Below are positions 1 through 11,410 of a DNA stretch of 64,000 nucleotides, piece after piece. This stretch comes from Silene conica (taxonomy: Eukaryota > Streptophyta > Magnoliopsida > Caryophyllales > Caryophyllaceae), in assembly GCA_029255685.2 (NCBI GenBank), contig CM055314.2:3800399-3864398 (forward strand), written 5' to 3'. A program made the translations under genes and the position numbers. Positions within the stretch are counted from its first letter, which is position 1, and every line of letters starts with the position of its first letter. The notes beneath the pieces are model-generated. The model was given only the letters and a program-made list of their open reading frames with translations. It searched no databases and had not been told where the DNA came from.

Positions 1-3000
1 GTCTGAAGCTTCAGACCAAAAATGACGGTCTGAAATAAGAATTTGTGTATAATGACTTACAAATTTTCATGTTGCATAGCAAAAAATTTTGCAAGGGTCC
101 ACCGCAGTTATATGCAGTTGCAATGTAAAATCACCCGAAGTTTAATATCAGATCTTCTAGCTCCGTTGATAATGTCTAAAGATGAGCTGACACAGCAGTC
201 TTTCACCTCTAGCTAACTCTTGGGCTCATTCTAGCTCATCATTCAGGAATAAGTCAAAGCTGAAAAGAAAATTAAGATCAGAAGGAAAGAGCAGAGATTG
301 ACAGAGCCAAACATAGTGGTAACCACACCTACAAGTTTCATCTTCTAGACACACACATAGCAACTGTTCAAACAAACATGCTTGCGACGTTCTAGATAGA
401 TCATATATATAGTTGCTGAAATTTCATTTGAAGTTTCAGAATGTTTGTGAACAAAGGTCAAGTTAGCATACGTAGATAAGACTTAAAAAAGACTACAACG
501 TTTGAGCTAAGTTAGTCGACATCTGAGGTATTCATTGCTACACCACAAAACAATGACGAAAACAATAACATTACTTTTGTGCACATGTCTTCAGAAATAC
601 TGGTTCTGTAATAACCCATAACAAAAGTTATCGTAAAATGCATCGACAACGATCTGCTATTTCTCGAAACATAGAGAGGTTAGCTACCCTTTTTGCTTTA
701 TTGTTCATATTCCAAAGCCAGAGAGTAAGCGAGTCTTTGGCCTTGCTAAAAATGGAAACGTTGCTCATTATTTCATATTAATCAGGAATAAGGAATAGTC
801 ACAGACTCACAGGCTCACAGCACACAAGAACACTAACATTAGAGGGAAAGAACAGGCATTGACAGAGCTAAACTTGATGCTAACCTTCCTTTCACATTCG
901 ACATGTTTAGTCAAGATTCCATATTGATGGGGCAGCAGGCCACAAACAGAGCAATCAGACAACATTGCCTGTGCAAGCAAATTGTAGAGTAACACAATAG
1001 ATCTGTACAAACATAAGCTCCAGAAAATTGAGGATAATCTAAACTTTACAACATAAGTCAATAACAATTTAACAATACCCAATGCTCTTTTACTTGTACC
1101 AAGTGAGCCACAGTCGCTCTTGAATAGTCCCCTGTCGCATTCCCGTCCCATAAAATCAAACAAAGTCCAGCAAAAACCAGCCAAACTTCATCAGTAAAAT
1201 TTATGCTACCGCCTAATGTTATGCTAATACTCAACCGATGACCCCTGAGTTTATGAAATTTTGAGTTTATAAGTGTTTACCATGTCTCTTTTTTCTCTTT
1301 GCTTGAAGTTGCTCTTCATTCCAACATTAGTCTCCTCCATCCAAGGATGAAGGATATATATTTTATTTATTTACCAACTGTTTAAGTTTTTTATTAGTCT
1401 CTTTCTCCCATCAGAAACTTGATGAAGTAAAATATCATGCAAAGCCGATCCAGGCCTGATAGAGTATATTGGGTTTATTTGCAAACTGTAGATTTTTAGA
1501 TATGGAGAAAATTATGTTTGAAACAGAGAGCTACAGAAGTACAATTAAGAGATCTCAAAGTCGATAAAAGGATCAGATTGAAAACTATATCATCTAGAAA
1601 AGCAGAGAGTAAACAAAACTCGTAATTTGACAGAATATATAATAACACAGAAGTATTCTTTACTGCTATTGGAACTCTTGCCACACAGAAGTATGCTTTA
1701 CTGTTTGAGAGACATGAGAGTGACAACAACATTAAATTCGTGCACCTCGTTCCTTTAGCTTATATAATTCTATACCAAAATATCACATTCAGTCAAACAG
1801 TAAGCAGTCGTAAGCAAAATAATGACAAAAATGTCACCTGTTAGGCATCCATATATGAAATTCTTTTGCAGTCATAAACACGACTGCTATTGACACATCC
1901 CCGCAATTGAATTTGACATACTGTAATGATACGAGGTATGTTAGATTTCCAATTACAAAGGAAGTATAAAATGAAGTTCAATGCTAATGATCCAACATGA
2001 TGCTGAATAAGTAGTACAATAGGAACAAAATAGAACCGAAAACAGTTAGCACAGAGAAACTCTTGTTTTCTTTCAACTTGTTACTCGTCATACATGCACC
2101 ACCACTACTTACAATGAAACAGGAATCACAGATAGCTGCACTAAAAAAAGGGGCAAATAACTTAAATTAGCTGGGGGTTGGGACCATGAACACTTCCATA
2201 ACCTCGATTTTAGTACGATATTATCTACTTATGGTCAAGAAGGCCTCGTATCAATGCAGTTGGTTGACACGTGTAAACAACACATCTCCTCTAATTGCAG
2301 GACTTGTTGTTGTCACTCAAAAGATTGTCCGTCCAAGTAGAAGACTCGAGATCCTCTCATAAAACCTAAGATCCGCCTAGGTCTAATAATGGACTTGATA
2401 ACAATTTCCTAAGCTGAGAAGTACATACTCCCTCCTAGTTGGAGTACTGTTGCTTCCCTTTGATTTTTGCACAAAAAATAAGGAAATAATTGTAGACCAC
2501 ACAAAACACCCTACCCCACATTGAATTGATTTTGCACCACAAAAAAGTTACTAAAAAGGGAAAAAGGAACCATCACTAAACTCGCATCAAAAGGGAAACA
2601 GGAACCAACCCTCCGACTCGGAGGGAGTATTACATTACTACATAGTACTTCCTAAACTTCAACTCACACAAAGCAGTCAAAAAGGCCAAGTAGCGAAACT
2701 TCTAGTGTAAAACTTCCTAGGGTTTACAGTCTTGAATTTGCATTAATTTATGAAATCATCATTTTGGTCTAGCTATCAGCCTGAATCTACATCTGTACAA
2801 TTCATATGCGCGTAATCAAACCGTCAGCCTCAATCTTAATCTTCATACTCTATATCGAAAAATGAGTATCGAATTGATAAAGAAATCTGACGATTAAACT
2901 TACATTAATACTGAAATTCAATCTCATGTCAAGTAACACTTAAAATTAATCTACACCTGCTTATGCAATATGCATTGGATTACAAATTCCAATTCCTAGG

Positions 3001-3274
3001 GTTTTATCATCAAAAATAAAATCCTAATCTATGACCAAACCGCATGCTCCAATTCAAAGAATGATTACTCAATTCAATCAATCTTGGCAAGATAATTCAA
3101 ACAAAATCGCAAAGCAACATACAAGCGAACAATTTTTCTTAATTAGTCCAACAAATGATTAAGACGAGGGAGTAATAAGTTAAAACTACGTCAATAAATT
3201 GAAAATGAGTTGCAGTAGTTGATGAATATTTGATGCGTAAAGATCGAAAACGAGTCAAAATAGAAGAGATGTAC
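1..3274. other. AT-rich non-coding stretch, possible intron space of a gene running off the left edge
   Basis: I recognise no conserved coding exon here on either strand. Open frames such as 807-1184 (-) and 1496-1732 (-) have hydrophobic, low-complexity translations without a family signature. A short open segment near 690-750 (-) lies between an AG and a GT but matches nothing I know. If the exon at 3275-3315 is real, much of this stretch would be its introns or 3' UTR. One MITE lies at 2428-2627. Confidence 0.4.
2428..2627. mobile_element. Stowaway-like MITE (TA target duplication)
   Basis: The ends are inverted repeats starting CTCCCTCC on the left and closing GGAGGGAG on the right. Similarity continues inward for about 40 bp (TTCCCTTTGAT against ATCAAAAGGGAA). 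A TA dinucleotide flanks both ends. Length is 200 bp and there is no coding capacity. Confidence 0.75.
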
Positions 3275-3315
3275 CGGAGAGCATTTCTTCCGACAATGGA
3301 GCTCGATTTTTCCAT
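3275..3315 (-). CDS. Possible first coding exon of a minus-strand gene (partial)
   Basis: On the minus strand an ATG at 3315 opens a short frame, MEKSSSIVGRNAL, followed by CG and a GT donor (GTACATC) at 3274. The context is relatively GC-rich (a GCGCGCGC run just upstream) next to AT-rich, intron-like DNA on the left, as expected for a 5' exon. I found no convincing second exon before the window edge, so the product cannot be named. It could equally be a chance ATG. Confidence 0.3.
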
Positions 3316-3419
3316 GATTTTGGGAGTGTGGGAGAAAGCGCGCGCTACAGAGAAAAGTGTTAATTCAATAACTGATTACACGTCATAAATGGGCTAATGA
3401 GTCCGGAGCTGGCAAAAGC

Positions 3420-3950
3420 GGCCCGATCCGATGAATTTGATCCGAAACTCGGCTCAATATAATCTGAGAATTGGGTGAATCGAAATCGAACTGACCCGAC
3501 TTGATAACCGATAGTAGCCTTATTTTGTCCAACCCAAATCCGACCTGAACCGACCCGACCCGACCCCGTGACCAGATATTTTCTCAACCCGATAGATGAC
3601 CCGATAATGAACTAGCAATGGCTTAAATGACACAAATTGACATTTATCTTAATTATTTTTACTTAAACTTCAATTAATACATTTATCCATTATTTAAACA
3701 TAAAATTACCATCTAAAACTAAATATATAAGATAAAATATATGTCAATAATTGGACCGACACTAACCCGCTAATAACCCGACCGATTTGTCACCCGTTGA
3801 TGACCAATCCGAAGATTACCCGACATGAACCAAACACAACCCAACTCGCCACTAACCGGGCATAACTCGAACCCTGACCCAACCCGCTTTAACCCGACCC
3901 ATAATTAACCCGAGTGATCCGATTACCAGCTCGCATACTAGGTTGAACCT
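3420..3950. repeat. Degenerate ACCCGACCC-type repeat tract
   Basis: Many imperfect copies of ACCCGA / GACCCG / AACCCG occur on the plus strand, broken by an AT-rich centre. Similar text recurs at 7890-8330 (with CGACACGA) and 41270-41470. I read these as remnants of one kind of non-coding repeat, but I cannot define element ends. Confidence 0.4.
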
Positions 3951-3983
3951 ACATGTTGTTCCTAATTTATGTGTTTTGAGAGC

Positions 3984-3986
<3 letters not shown>

Positions 3987-4016
<30 letters not shown>
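3987..4016. repeat. Poly(A) tract
   Basis: An almost uninterrupted run of about 28 A residues follows GAGCAAGT. It could be a retroposon tail, but I see no element body or target duplication. Confidence 0.7.
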
Positions 4017-4019
<3 letters not shown>

Positions 4020-4496
4020 CCATAAACATCTTAAAGCCATTTATGTTATTTAAGCAACACGCTAGTTATTATCGAGCATAGGTAAACTAACTTTGTCGAT
4101 AAAGTCACAAAAGATAATACTTATCAGATGAGTTCTAATCTCGTCACAATGGTCATCATCAAAGTCATCCTTATAGCTCTCTTTACTAAAAATTAACAAA
4201 ATAATTTACAACTATCTTTTGTTCGAGGGAGTCAAGAGTAGAATAAAGAGGTCCAATATAAAGAGCAACGAGTCTTAGGTGAAGGTGGATAAGTTTCTCT
4301 CAGAACTACACAAATGAGAAGATAAGTGAAAGAAATAGAACTTTATATGGATTTTGTCATTTGCATTTTGTCCGCTATCCGTATTCAACTTGTGATCAGG
4401 GGCGAACCCACCTAGTAGCAAGGGGTGGCTAACCCAAATTTTAAAAAATTGGTTTAAAAACTGGATTTTTGCTGCCCCAAATATTGATAAATAATA

Positions 4497-5042
4497 CTCG
4501 CTTCTATTCAACGTAACCTTCCCTATTTCCTTTTTCGTCTATTCAATACCTTCCCTATTTCCTTATTTAGTAAAGTTTTTATACATATTTTAATCACCTC
4601 ACTCTACCATAATACCCCACCATACTCATAATTTATACTTCCTCCATTTTCCTATTTTCTTCTCATTTCCCTTATTTGGCAAATTACTTATTTTCTTCTC
4701 ATTTCTTTTCTTTCCTATTTTAGACATTCAAATTACAACTTTATCATTTTTTTATTACAAAAAATACCCTCTTTTCATTACTAATCCCACTTATTATCTT
4801 CCTTTCATTACTTTATCATTTCTTTATTAGTTTGCCTTAACTCAAGTGCAAAATGAAATGGGAAGAACACTTATAAATGGAGGAAGTACTTATTTTAATT
4901 ACCTTACTCACAACAATTACCCCACAATACATACCCTCTTTCCAATTACCCAACCTCATACTAATACTTTCTCATATAATAATCTCCTCCTTATTCTCTG
5001 TGCCTTCTCCAAATAGGGAAGGTTATGTTGAATAGGAGGGAG
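4497..5042. mobile_element. Stowaway-like MITE carrying a second MITE
   Basis: The left end has CTATTCAACGTAACCTTCCC and the right end is its near-exact inverse (GGGAAGGTTATGTTGAATAG), closing GGAGGGAG. TA flanks both ends. The middle is interrupted by another MITE at 4638-4886, so the outer element is the older insertion. Confidence 0.75.
4638..4886. mobile_element. Inner Stowaway-like MITE nested in the 4497-5042 element
   Basis: Inverted ends CTTCCTCCATTTTCC and AAATGGAGGAAG are flanked by TA. The ends resemble those of the MITE at 9560-9816 in the Ole e 1 gene intron. Confidence 0.75.
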
Positions 5043-5084
5043 TAGATAATTAAATGTTCTCCAAATAAATGCACATTAAATATC

Positions 5085-5175
5085 TTGTGGCTCAATGTTA
5101 AAGTCTCTAAATTCCGATCTAATAGTTGTGGGTTCGAATCCCACTGCTTGTATGGATGATTTTTTTCGATACCGG
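5085..5175 (+). repeat. tRNA-like segment, possible SINE head
   Basis: TGTGGCTCAATG resembles a Pol III A box. About 40 bp on, GGTTCGAATCC matches the B-box consensus. No good acceptor stem or anticodon arm forms, so this looks like a tRNA-derived SINE head or tRNA relic rather than a tRNA gene. I see no clear tail. Confidence 0.35.
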
Positions 5176-5429
5176 TGTATAAAGAGAGTGAAAAGCAGAA
5201 AACCGCGTGAAGCAAGATGATGCATGCGGCTATGAAATGATGAAGCAAGGCCCGTACTCTCCCGTAGGCCATAAGCCACAATTCATGGACCAAAGTGCCA
5301 AAACTCTTTCAATTGCTTCAGTAATGCCGTTTGTTAAATGCAATAATGTTACAGCCCAACTTTCAACGTTCCCAATTAAAACTCGTCACAAGCAAAAGAC
5401 GGGTACGTAGATAAAACAAAAGCATAATA

Positions 5430-5724
5430 CTCCCTCCTATTCCGAATAAATGTCACATTTGCCATTTTCGTCTATTCACCTAATTGTCACATATTCCATT
5501 TTGGGACATTGTTTATACTTATTTTATTCACTCTAACCCACAATAATACCCCACATTACCCCACAACACTACTTATTTTAATCACCTCTACTCACAATAA
5601 TAATCAATAATACATTCCCTCTCTCCAATCTTCCCACCTCACACATTACTTTACATTAAACAGATGAATTCCTTAATTCCCATACCAAACCCGAAATGTG
5701 ACAGTTATTGCGAATAGGAGGGAG
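5430..5724. mobile_element. Stowaway-like MITE
   Basis: Inverted ends TCCCTCCTATTCCGAATAA and its inverse closing GGAGGGAG are flanked by TA. The interior (TTTAATCACCTCTACTCACA and CCCCACATTACCCCACAAC) matches the element at 7155-7449, so the two belong to one family. Confidence 0.8.
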
Positions 5725-5959
5725 TACTACTTATATCTTACTTTTATCTTCTACCCTTTTGAGTATTAGTTAACTCGTCTTCAGTTTGTGACGAATCTAC
5801 CATCTACCACCCTACTCACTATAAAAAGGTAAAAACAACGATCCATGTGATCTCACCGACAAAGACAAATTGCTTGAAAAAGTTTCGTGTTCTAAAGGGA
5901 CCACATAGCAACAGTCAATTCACTATTTGTGAGTAAAGAATTAGGTGTAAGATATACAA

Positions 5960-6165
5960 CAGTTGGTCTTGCTTGTGACGCGTCGGGTGAAAAGACGGAT
6001 AATGACATTCACAAAATCAATAGAGGGACAAGGTGGGGCTACCCTCATGTACTTCCCTCTCTCTCTAAATGGACATTTTGTGAGACAAAATGGTATCCGT
6101 CACTCCGAAATGACGGATATCTCTTGTCTTCTTTGAGATTTTGTGGATATACAATCCAATCCTCT
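5960..6165. mobile_element. Copy of a GTGACGG-ended MITE family
   Basis: The left part reads GTCTTGCTTGTGACG and the right part carries GGTATCCGTCACTCCG and GACGGATATC. Interior text (GGACAAGGTGGGGC and ATTTTGTGAGACAAAATGG) matches copies near 20272, 38912, 59373 and 60228. A small open frame covers most of it but is repeat-derived. Confidence 0.5.
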
Positions 6166-6189
6166 TATAACATCCCGAACCAAGGTTAA

Positions 6190-7150
6190 TAGGTAGGTTG
6201 TGACCTTACTTGATCACGGTTAATAATGTAATAAGTTTGCTAATTTTGTGACCTTTGATGGTTAATTTGTGACCAAAATTAACAAAAGGTCACCTTGTAT
6301 GTCAAATTGACCTAATAGGTGTCAATTTGTTATTGGTTGTACAAATAAATATAATTAAAAAATTATATATTGGGAATGTTGCAAATGGAAAATGATTGGA
6401 TTGATCACCTCGCTCGTGACCTTTTGCTTGAGAAGGTGAACTTAGGAAGATAATTAAGACGTGATTACCATAAAACCGGATCGTGACCTAATTAGCGCGA
6501 CCACTACTTGGGATGGTCTTAAAGGATACAAAACGGGTGAAAATAAATTGCGCTTCTTAAATTAATGAAATTTACTAAATACTTTTAACAATTTGCATAA
6601 AAAACTGTCAACACTAGGTGTGCTTTTGGCTAGTAGAGATTCGGGTTTCCTTACAATATTTAAAAATGGTACTATCTCCTAATTAAAGTGTTGGTTCAAA
6701 ATTATTTTCTTAATTTTAGTGTCCAGAAAAGGAACAAACACTCTAACGACTATGAGGTAGTATTAATTATATTGTCTTAATTATTAAAATAAAGTTTTTT
6801 AATAATTAATTTATTATTAAATACTATAACAATTATTTTAAACTGAATTTGTAGTTGTATTTGTAATTTTAATGATAAAAGTAAAAATTATCTATTTTTT
6901 AAAAATATAATATATAAATATTAATATTTTATTAAAAAGTTTATTAACCTTTGACCCGAAGGGTAGGCCCTTTTGGGCGGATTTCGACTCTAAAATAACG
7001 AGTCATTTGGCTTAGGGCCAGACGGGTCGCGGGTCGAAAAACAATTTATAGCCCTAAAAAAGGCGCGTCGGGGGTGGGGGATGTCAAATTTTTGGGTCGG
7101 GTCGAGTTTTGACAGATATTCGTGTACTTGATTGATACTAAACCAAAAGT
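6190..7150. other. AT-rich spacer, no gene seen
   Basis: GTGACC motifs recur at 6200-6500. Long A/T runs follow at 6780-6950, then a GC-richer tract with GGGTCG repeats at 6955-7100. No frame has family features. Confidence 0.4.
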
Positions 7151-7154
7151 TAAA

Positions 7155-7449
7155 CTCCCTCCTATTCTCAATAACTGTCCCATTATCCATTTCCGTTTAT
7201 TCACCTAAATGTCCCATTGTTTATTTTTGGTAAATGTTTACACTTATTTTAATCACTTTAATTCACAACAATACCCCACCTTACCCCACAACATTACTTA
7301 TTTTAATCATTTTTATTCACAATAATAATCAGTAATGCATTCTCTCTCTCCAATATTCCAACCTCACACATTACTTTACATTAAACAAATGAATTCCTTA
7401 ATTCTCGTACCAAACCCGAAATGGGACAATTATTGGGAATAGGAGGGAG
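7155..7449. mobile_element. Stowaway-like MITE, same family as 5430-5724
   Basis: The ends CTCCCTCCTATTCTCAATAA and GGAATAGGAGGGAG are inverted. TA is clear on the right; the left flank is AAA, so the duplication is degraded. The interior is closely similar to 5430-5724. Confidence 0.75.
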
Positions 7450-7474
7450 TACGAAATACAATTATTGAGAAATT

Positions 7475-7721
7475 TCTATTCTATTACTAATAAATTTTTT
7501 CATTTTTTAATTATATTTTACGATTTTCAAGTTATACGTCAAACTTTTATTGTCAACATGTTCTTATATATCTTATGTTATAGATATACTTTTTTATTTT
7601 TTTTTAAAGTATTTACATATACACCACATATATATTATTAGTATATCTAACAACTTTAATTGATCATTTCCCGTCAAAATTAAAATTAAACAACCCGTAA
7701 ATTTTCATGGTGTTACGCTAG
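7475..7721 (+). mobile_element. Possible small Helitron relic with a recognisable 3' end
   Basis: The last ~110 bp resemble the Helitron 3' end at 37640-37748 (ACATATACACCAC, TTAATTGATC, then a degraded CCCGT...ATGG hairpin) and finish CTAG before a host T. A possible 5' start TCTATTCTATTACTAATAAA lies at 7475. The base before it is T, not the expected A, so the left border is tentative. Confidence 0.45.
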
Positions 7722-7889
7722 TATACACTTAAAAAGGTACAAAACTTGGTAATTAAATATTATAAATTCTCATTAAAAACGAATATTATTCGTCACAGTA
7801 CGAATAATGCCTCTCGGCTCTCTCCCTCTCGCACAAAATGTGAGTTCTATAAAATGCTCCATTTATCCTTATTTGTTCTCTTAGAGTTA

Positions 7890-8330
7890 GCAAATAATGA
7901 CACGACACGAAAACACGACACGAACCCGACACGAAATTAACGGGTATGACCCATTTCCCATTTATGTAAGTGGGTCGACACGAACACGACACGATATTTA
8001 ATTGGGTCGGGTTTTGGGCTGAGTCTTTAAACACGAACCCGACACGAATGACCTGTTTACTAAATTAATCCAATTTTTTTTTTATCATTTATCGCATAAA
8101 TATATACTTAAACTTTCCAAATATGGACATGACACAAAAACACAATAGGAACCCGACACGAAATTAACGGGTTAGTGTTGAGGCTTGATGACCCATTTAT
8201 CTAAGTGGGTCGACACAAACACGACACGAAATTCAATTGGATCGGGTTTGGGTTGGAGGTTTTGTGACCCGTTTACATGTGACACGAACACAAACCCGAT
8301 ACGATCCGATCTGTTTGCCAAGTTCAATTC
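7890..8330. repeat. CGACACGA / AACCCGAC repeat tract
   Basis: CACGACACGA, ACACGAACCCGACACGAA and their variants recur several times on both halves of this segment, interrupted by an AT-rich centre. It ends about 280 bp upstream of the Ole e 1-like start codon. It is probably a decayed non-autonomous transposon; ends were not resolved. Confidence 0.45.
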
Positions 8331-8614
8331 TCTTAGATAATTTGTTGTGTGAGAAATATTTCCGTGTTCAGCTTGTAAAACAAAACGCTTTAAATATCAC
8401 GACTTCTTATTGAAGACGGAGATGTTGAATACGGAATATAACCCGTTAATGACAGTAGGTTCCACACTTGTTCACTCGTTTTCCAGCTCTCACACACTCA
8501 TTCTTCCTACAAAAAGACACATTATTTAATCATTCGCACCTCCACTTTCTTTCTCTGTCTTTATTATTCTCCCTAGATCTCCGCAAACAAACCTTAACAT
8601 TGAAGCAACCAAAA

Positions 8615-10550
8615 ATGGGGAAAATGGCAGCAGTTACGTTGTTGATACTATGCCTACTACCAGTCATAACAATGGGTAGGAGGCCAGTTGAGAAGAAAAG
8701 GAGACAACCCTACTGTGTCCGCGGTCGGGTCTACTGTGATCCATGCCGGGCCGGGTTCGAAACATCTGCCTCCACTTTTATCCAAGGTCTTCTTCATTCC
8801 TTTGATCTTATTAGTTTTAGATCGGGATCGATGACGCCATCTCATTTTCCTATTTTGTACATAGTATTATTTGGGTTAGTGATATTTTATACGCCAATTC
8901 TTGTTTAAAAGATCTCTTTAACTTAAGATAACTCTTAAAATTAAGGTGAAAAATAGAGGAGATTATGGTCTTGATTAATAGGGTCTCAAGAGGAGATTGT
9001 GAGCAATTAGAACCAGATGTATAGATCCCGAGCTTTAAAACAAAGAATTTGAGATTATACATGTATTTTTTGAGTTTTATTAAGAAAAATCTGAGCGTTT
9101 TTATAAAAAAAAATGAGTTTTATTAAAAAGAATTTGAGCGTGTTTATAAAAATGAACTTTATTAAAAAGAATCCGATCATCTTTATAAAGAAAAAAGTTT
9201 TACTAAAAATAATCTGAGCGTCTTTTTTTAAAATTGTAAATCAAAACGTTATATTGAAACTTAAAAGTAATACCTATAATACTCAAACATTTTAATTTTA
9301 ACCCAAAAACTTTAAATGCAAGAAAAATTTTTAAAAACTCAAAAAAAAAATTGTATATAAACTCAATTAAATTTGTATTAAATGTCCGATGTTCATATAC
9401 ATCTGGACGTATAATACTCTACGTGTATTGTGAGAAGTGTTAACAAAGATTAAGCTTATTTTATAAGGAAAATGATGATGTTTTTTGTTTGGGTTTGTGG
9501 GAAGACTAAATCTTTGTGTTTGGACTGATGTTGACTAAATTATTAGTCATAATTAATTACTTCCTCCATTTTTCTTATGTTCTTCCCATTTGCTTTATTG
9601 CGGTCTCCAAGACGCACCTTTGACCGTCTTTTCCGACACCTATCGATATTTTTTTCTATTGAATTTTTTTTTCCCCACGAAGATTTGTTGATAATAGTTG
9701 TAAATGTTCTAATTTTATAACTTAAAATTCATTATTGTCTAACTTACTTACGGTCAAAGTTCGAAAACTTTGACCACCAAAAAGCAAATGAGAAGAACAT
9801 AGAAAAATGGAGGAAGTATTAAATAATGAATTTGTTGTTTTAAAACTCGATCTTATTACCTGGGTTATTGGTTGATTATTTTAATGTTCGATCTCTTGCT
9901 TTCATATTCGATTACATCGCCAATTGATAATTTTGCGAAAATGCATCAACCAGATTATTCCTACACAAATTCTCATTTTTTAGGACAAATTCCGTCACTA
10001 GACAAACGGGCAAGTGGGAGGACAGGTGGGAGAGAATTTTACGGTTTTTATTCGTTCTTTATGAGGTGTAATAATTGGGACGGATGGAGTAACACTTTTG
10101 TAGGAGAATGGATTTTGTACATACCAAGCCTTGAACCCGAGTATTGAGGTTGTTGCATGTTTAAATTTGATATCGAAGAAAAGACGAAAATCTAACACGG
10201 TCTCTTGATACTAACTAGGTGCTAAGGTGAAGGTGCAATGCCGTCATCGATCCACACAAGAAGTCCTGTACGAGGCCGAGGCTCTCACTGATGACACCGG
10301 CTCATTCAAGATCTACGTGGACAAGGACCAGAGGACCAATGTGTGTGACACCATGCTCGTAAGCAGCCCTCACAGGTGGTGCAGGTTGGCCGACCCTGGA
10401 CGTGACCGTTCCCGTGTCGTCCTTACCAGCAACAACGGCATGGTCTCCAATGACCGTTATGCCAACAACATGGGTTTCTTGATGGACCAGCCCATGGACT
10501 TCTGCGCGCAACTCATGCAACAATATGTTGTCAACGAGGACGAGGTTTAA
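8615..10550 (+). CDS. Ole e 1-like secreted protein (pollen Ole e 1 family)
   Basis: Two exons, 8615-8786 and 10219-10550, join through a phase-1 GT-AG intron to encode 167 aa. The first ~20 residues are a hydrophobic signal peptide, so the product should be secreted, probably to the cell wall. Residues 37-45 (GRVYCDPCR) match the Ole e 1 signature apart from the residue before it (R instead of E/Q/T). Cysteines at 34, 41, 44, 65, 100, 112 and 153 fit the family's disulfide-bonded fold, and GAKVKVQC follows the splice junction as is usual. The family includes pollen allergens and extensin-like wall proteins; no enzymatic activity is known to me. I chose the start at 8615, not the in-frame ATG at 8468, because it begins directly with a signal peptide and the extra 49 residues look like 5' UTR. 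The 1,432-bp intron carries a MITE. Expression site cannot be told from sequence. Confidence 0.88.
9560..9816. mobile_element. Stowaway-like MITE in the Ole e 1-like gene intron
   Basis: The left end CTTCCTCCATTTTTCTTATG is mirrored at the right by CATAGAAAAATGGAGGAAG. Similarity extends inward to GCAAATG. TA flanks both sides. At 257 bp it accounts for part of the long intron. Confidence 0.82.
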
Positions 10551-11410
10551 ATTTAGTTGTTTAAGAGCCGGTGTGGCCTTAGCAGTACCTAAACGGTTTA
10601 TTTATCGACTATTACTTTGATAATTCAGTGTCGCTATTATCGCCTGTAATATGCATATTTGTTGTCACTAGTAAGTTATCTTACTATCATTATTCATTAA
10701 AGAGTATTATTTTCAAACTACGTCTCTTCTCTGTGGTTAACTTGTTATGAGGCGAGCGCTGCTTCACATCGGAAATGAGTATGTACTATGTATTCCGATG
10801 GAAATCAACATGTTATAACGGAAGCACAGAGAAAGATCAAAACAAACATTAAAGAACAATACGCACAGATTTTACGGTGGATTAGCTACGTCCACAGGAC
10901 AGAAGGGGGAGAGTTTTATTATTGTCAGGAGTTTTTCAGATTACAGATTCAGAACGGTATATTGTGATATGATAACGGCTAGGTAGAGGTTAAGGATTTA
11001 TATAATACTCTTAACCTAATACAATACAGACTTGACCTAATAAGACCCAGATAAAAACCCTAGCCCAATACAGAATTCAGATACCGTAGCGAGGCCCCCG
11101 CATAGTTGTTCGAAGCGGCGACTAACAGATTCACATAGACCCAACACAACATATAGCAATCGGCACAGCCCACGGTACTCCGTAAGTTAATACAACTACG
11201 TTTGAATTGTCAATGTGACATTATGCAAACTCCATCGAAGGATCAGAAGTTTGAATCTCGGTTAAAGTATAGCAAATTAGCAATGTGTTGAGACTTGAGA
11301 CTCGAAACTATAAATTTCTTTTTCTCCTCTCAACAAGGTTCCAGAAAATCATTTTTTCCGTTTTACATTAAGATTCAATGCATCATGAATCGATGATGAA
11401 TGGTTATTGA
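10551..11410. other. Intergenic region between the Ole e 1-like gene and the xylosidase gene
   Basis: Convergent genes: this stretch should hold the 3' UTRs of both. I see no extra gene or clear repeat. Confidence 0.5.

Noticed and set aside
807-1184. 125-codon minus-strand open frame
   Set aside because: No family motif, hydrophobic low-complexity translation and no coding-like context; probably chance.
5085-5160. tRNA gene
   Set aside because: A- and B-box-like motifs are present but no acceptor or anticodon stem forms; kept only as a SINE-like segment.
8468-8614. Upstream in-frame ATG for the Ole e 1-like protein
   Set aside because: The 49 extra residues are not a plausible N-terminus and would bury the signal peptide; better read as 5' UTR.
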